Shown here: positions 19,904-22,318 of the stretch, in pieces | How the letters are laid out: each line of letters opens with the position of its first letter | How positions within the stretch are numbered: the first letter of the stretch is position 1 | From: an uncultured Opitutia bacterium | GTDB taxonomy: Bacteria; Verrucomicrobiota; Verrucomicrobiia; Opitutales; UBA953 | Length of the DNA: 22,318 bases | NCBI GenBank assembly: GCA_903868455.1 | Contig: CAIPVK010000225.1 | Coordinates: forward strand, 1-22,318 | Reading direction: 5' to 3' | Made by a program: the position numbers and the translations under genes | The notes under the pieces: generated by a model | What the model saw: only the letters and a program-made list of their open reading frames with translations | Database searches by the model: none | Told to the model about the DNA's origin: nothing

Positions 19904-22318
19904 TCAGGCCGCCGACTCGGAAGCCTTGGCGGCGGCCGCCTTGGCCTTCCGGCGCCGGATCGCCGCGCCGGCGAGGGCGAGGCCGCCGAGCATCAGGCCG
20001 TAGGTCGAGGGCTCGGGAATCGGGGTGTAGGTCAGCACGATCGTGTTGTCGACCTGGGAGAGCGAGAACCGCGCGGCGTCTACCGGCGTCACGCCATCCT
20101 CGCCGAGGAAGGCGAAGTTGGCCGTGGTCGTCTGGATGTCGAACAGGTCGACGAGCGAGCTGTTGGCGCCGAGGTCGAGCGTGCCGAACGTGAACACCAC
20201 GAGCTGGAAGGTCTGGTCGGCGAGGAAGCCGGCGGCCGTGGCGTTGGCGTTCACGCCGTCGATCGAGGTCAGCTGGATGATGTAGCGGTTGAAGGTGTCG
20301 AGGGCGCCGAGGTTGAGGGCGCCGAGGACATTGACCGTGTCGTAGTCCGTGCCGGCCACGGGGTTGACGAGGTTGAGGACCTCCAGGGCGAGCGAGGCGC
20401 CGCCCGCGAGGGTCTGGTTACCACCCACGATGGAGATGCCGGGCGAGTTGCCGGGGGCGAGGATCGAGCCGGACTCCTGGATAAGGTTGCCGTTGATCTG
20501 GGTGTCGCCGCCGAGGGCGCCGCCGCTGGCCAGGGTCACCGAGGTGTTGATGAGACCGTTCTCGACCAACTTGGCTCCGTCGACGGTCAGGGTGCCGGTG
20601 AAGGTGTCGAGGCCGTAGACATCGCCGCCGGCGTAGACGACCGCGTTGGCGGCGCCGCCGACCGTGACGTTCGCCCCGTCGGTGGTGCGGACGGTGGCCG
20701 AGCCGGTGATGGAGCCCGAGGAGAGGTCGAGGGTCGTGCCGCTCGCGATGGTGACGGTGCCGGTGTAGTTGGAGCCGGTGATCGAGCCGCCGCGGTAGGT
20801 GATGGCGAGGTCGGAGACATCGGAACCGAAGCTGACCGTGCCGCCGCGGACCTCGAGTTCGCCGAGGAAGGCGGGGATGCCGGCGAGGTCGACGGTTCCC
20901 GACGCGACGGCGAGGTTGCCGGCGAAGGAGCCGAGCCCCGAGACGGTGGCGCCGTTGAGGACGATGTTGGCGGCGACGCCGGCGAGATTCGCCGACTGGC
21001 CGGACTGCAGCTGGACGGTCAGGCCCGCCGAGGCCAGCGAGGCGATGGAGGAGGTGACGTCGCCCGTGCCGGAGGCGGCGACGGTGCCGCTCCAGGCGTC
21101 GGCGTTGAGGAAGCTCCCCGAGACGTAGGTGATGACGTTGGTCGGGTTGAGGTCGCCGAGGTCGATCGTGCCGCCCGAGAGCGTGAGGTTGGCGGAACCG
21201 AAGGTGGAGAGGCCGCCGAAGGTCAGGGTGGCGCCGCTGTTCACCAGGAGGGTCGCGGCGGAGGTGAGGCCGCCGGTGCCGGCGAGCGCGCCGCCATCGA
21301 GCGAGATCGTGCCGGCGACGTCGTAGCCGCCGAGGTCGAGCGTGCCGCCCGCGAGGCTGACGACACCCGCGCCGAGGGCGCCGAAGGAGCCGGCCTGGAG
21401 CGTGCCCTCGGAAACGGTCAGGCCGCCCGCGAAGGTGTTGGTGCCGGAGAGGAAGACGGTGCCGGCGCCGACCTTGGTGATCGCGCCCGCGCCGGAGATG
21501 TTGCCGTCGAAGCTGGCGACGGCGCCGGCGGCGGCGGTGAAGTTGGCGGAGCCGTTGAGCGTGACCGCGCCGGTGAAATTGACGCTATCGTCGACCTGGG
21601 TCACGCCGAGGACGGTCGGCCCGGCGTTGCTGACGGGCACATTCATGGTGTGCGAGCCGAGACCGGAGAAGGTGTCCTGCGCGGACTGGGTCCACTGGGT
21701 GCCGAGAGTGGCGAAACCGGTGGGACCGGTGCCAGCGGGGTTGGTCGAGACGCCGGCAAGGACGTCGGCATTGCGGACAAGCGTGCGGTCGAGGGTGGTG
21801 TTGCCATTGGCCGCCGTCCAGGCGGTGCCGGGGTCGTTGCCGATGACGCCGAAGATGTCGACGGCGACACCGCCGACGGTCTCCAGCGCGAAGGTGTCAT
21901 CGCCGTTGAAGAAGGTGATGCCGGTGGAGCTGTAGGTGGTGATGCCCGGAGTATTCGCCGTGGGGGCGCTGGGGTTTCGCAGGACCAGCGTGGATCCTGA
22001 GGCGAGCTGGCTGAGGCCGGGCGTGAGGGTGGAGATGACGACCCCGGCGGCGGCCGCGGCGGCATTCTTCCCGTTGTCGTAGAGACGAATCTGGTACTGG
22101 CTAAGGTCGATGGCGGCCCCAGTGCCGTTGTAGAGCTCGATGTACTTGTTATTCGAGGAACCCTCGACGTACTCCGAGATGATGAAGCCGCCGGCCGCGG
22201 GAGCGTTGACGGTGATCGCGTTGGAAACGCTGGCGGTGTTGCCCGCGATGAGCGAGGCGCCGGCCGACAGGGTGACCGCGCCGGTGCCGAGGGCGCCCGC
22301 GGCGGTGGCGACGATGGA
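19904..22318 (-). CDS. PATR protein with lamin-tail domain and PEP-CTERM anchor, 5' end missing
   Basis: Partial gene: 804 residues are visible and the frame stays open to the window edge, so signal peptide and N terminus are missing. The ATG at 21646 is internal, not the start; upstream codons in the same frame give a lamin-tail-like domain matching the first PATR protein: GFIISEYVEGSSNNKYIELY, ITFFNGDDTFALETVGG, DIFGVIGNDPGTAW, then FSGLGSHTM. Beta-helix repeats flank it (for example VGAGTVFLSGTNTFAGGLTV), followed by long Gly/Thr/Ser/Val-rich strands, SILAPGNSPG and a final beta domain. The end is IPEPSTYGLMLGGLALAGAA, RRRKAK and an extra alanine-rich tail AAAAKASESAA after the basic cluster, longer than usual for PEP-CTERM. 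Paralogue of the gene at 15409-19362; expected to be exported and processed by an exosortase encoded elsewhere. Own terminator. Confidence 0.88.
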   Translation of the reverse strand, partial: SIVATAAGALGTGAVTLSAGASLIAGNTASVSNAITVNAPAAGGFIISEYVEGSSNNKYIELYNGTGAAIDLSQYQIRLYDNGKNAAAAAAGVVISTLTPGLSQLASGSTLVLRNPSAPTANTPGITTYSSTGITFFNGDDTFALETVGGVAVDIFGVIGNDPGTAWTAANGNTTLDRTLVRNADVLAGVSTNPAGTGPTGFATLGTQWTQSAQDTFSGLGSHTMNVPVSNAGPTVLGVTQVDDSVNFTGAVTLNGSANFTAAAGAVASFDGNISGAGAITKVGAGTVFLSGTNTFAGGLTVSEGTLQAGSFGALGAGVVSLAGGTLDLGGYDVAGTISLDGGALAGTGGLTSAATLLVNSGATLTFGGLSTFGSANLTLSGGTIDLGDLNPTNVITYVSGSFLNADAWSGTVAASGTGDVTSSIASLASAGLTVQLQSGQSANLAGVAANIVLNGATVSGLGSFAGNLAVASGTVDLAGIPAFLGELEVRGGTVSFGSDVSDLAITYRGGSITGSNYTGTVTIASGTTLDLSSGSITGSATVRTTDGANVTVGGAANAVVYAGGDVYGLDTFTGTLTVDGAKLVENGLINTSVTLASGGALGGDTQINGNLIQESGSILAPGNSPGISIVGGNQTLAGGASLALEVLNLVNPVAGTDYDTVNVLGALNLGALDTFNRYIIQLTSIDGVNANATAAGFLADQTFQLVVFTFGTLDLGANSSLVDLFDIQTTTANFAFLGEDGVTPVDAARFSLSQVDNTIVLTYTPIPEPSTYGLMLGGLALAGAAIRRRKAKAAAAKASESAA
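19948..20020 (-). repeat. 73-bp PEP-CTERM-coding segment identical to 15426-15498
   Basis: Second copy of the perfectly conserved tail-coding segment, in the partial PATR gene. Downstream of it this gene continues into its own Lys/Ala tail rather than ending soon after the Arg cluster. Confidence 0.85.

Noticed and set aside
19892..22000. 702-codon plus-strand open frame, and several 60-320-codon plus-strand frames across 15.8-18.9 kb
   Set aside because: Antisense shadows of the PATR genes; their repeats (such as VPEPEM, EDGA strings) are just the complement of the sense repeats.

Overview
This 22.3 kb window is GC-rich bacterial chromosome. Its closest fit is the Verrucomicrobia, probably Opitutales/Opitutae. 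The reasons are three PEP-CTERM exported proteins with near-identical tails (PEPSTYGLMLGGLALAGA then an Arg cluster), two giant autotransporter-associated beta-strand (PATR) proteins, many start codons with no clear Shine-Dalgarno, and intergenic hairpin repeats. The taxonomic call is inference; there is no rRNA or other marker here.

Left part (1-10.8 kb) is housekeeping metabolism. It holds gcvP (glycine decarboxylase P protein, minus), nth (endonuclease III, plus, with an altered Fe-S cysteine pattern), a 4HBT-type acyl-CoA thioesterase (minus, its 3' end overlapping that of nth), a two-domain acyltransferase resembling OlsF of ornithine-lipid synthesis (plus), and a minus-strand run argS > trmJ-like > metF > UMF1-type MFS transporter. 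GcvP (with GcvT/H, not in the window) makes 5,10-methylene-THF and MetF consumes it. metF has an AT-rich, palindrome-bearing leader that could be an operator.

Middle part (10.8-15.0 kb) holds a repeat-rich spacer, a small choice-of-anchor-E-like PEP-CTERM protein, hemW (plus), a 149-aa protein of unknown function, and a tight DUF983-EamA transporter pair.

Right part (15.0-22.3 kb) is dominated by two minus-strand genes for secreted PATR beta-helix proteins. Each has a lamin-tail domain embedded in the helix and a C-terminal PEP-CTERM sorting signal. The second is cut by the window end (5' end missing). No exosortase is present, so processing must rely on genes elsewhere.

The most interesting non-coding signal is a family of short GTAG-started palindromes of the REP type. 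They lie in clusters after each of the three PEP-CTERM genes, just beyond that gene's own terminator. Two clusters are embedded in a modular composite repeat (a 27-bp block, REP hairpin(s), a GGTGGCAGC-type block, a TGC-loop hairpin and a pyrimidine-rich block). Stem arms differ between copies by paired, compensatory changes. The two PATR genes also share a 73-bp perfectly identical stretch coding the PEP-CTERM tail, pointing to recent duplication or gene conversion. No tRNA, rRNA, CRISPR array, transposase gene or phage gene was seen.
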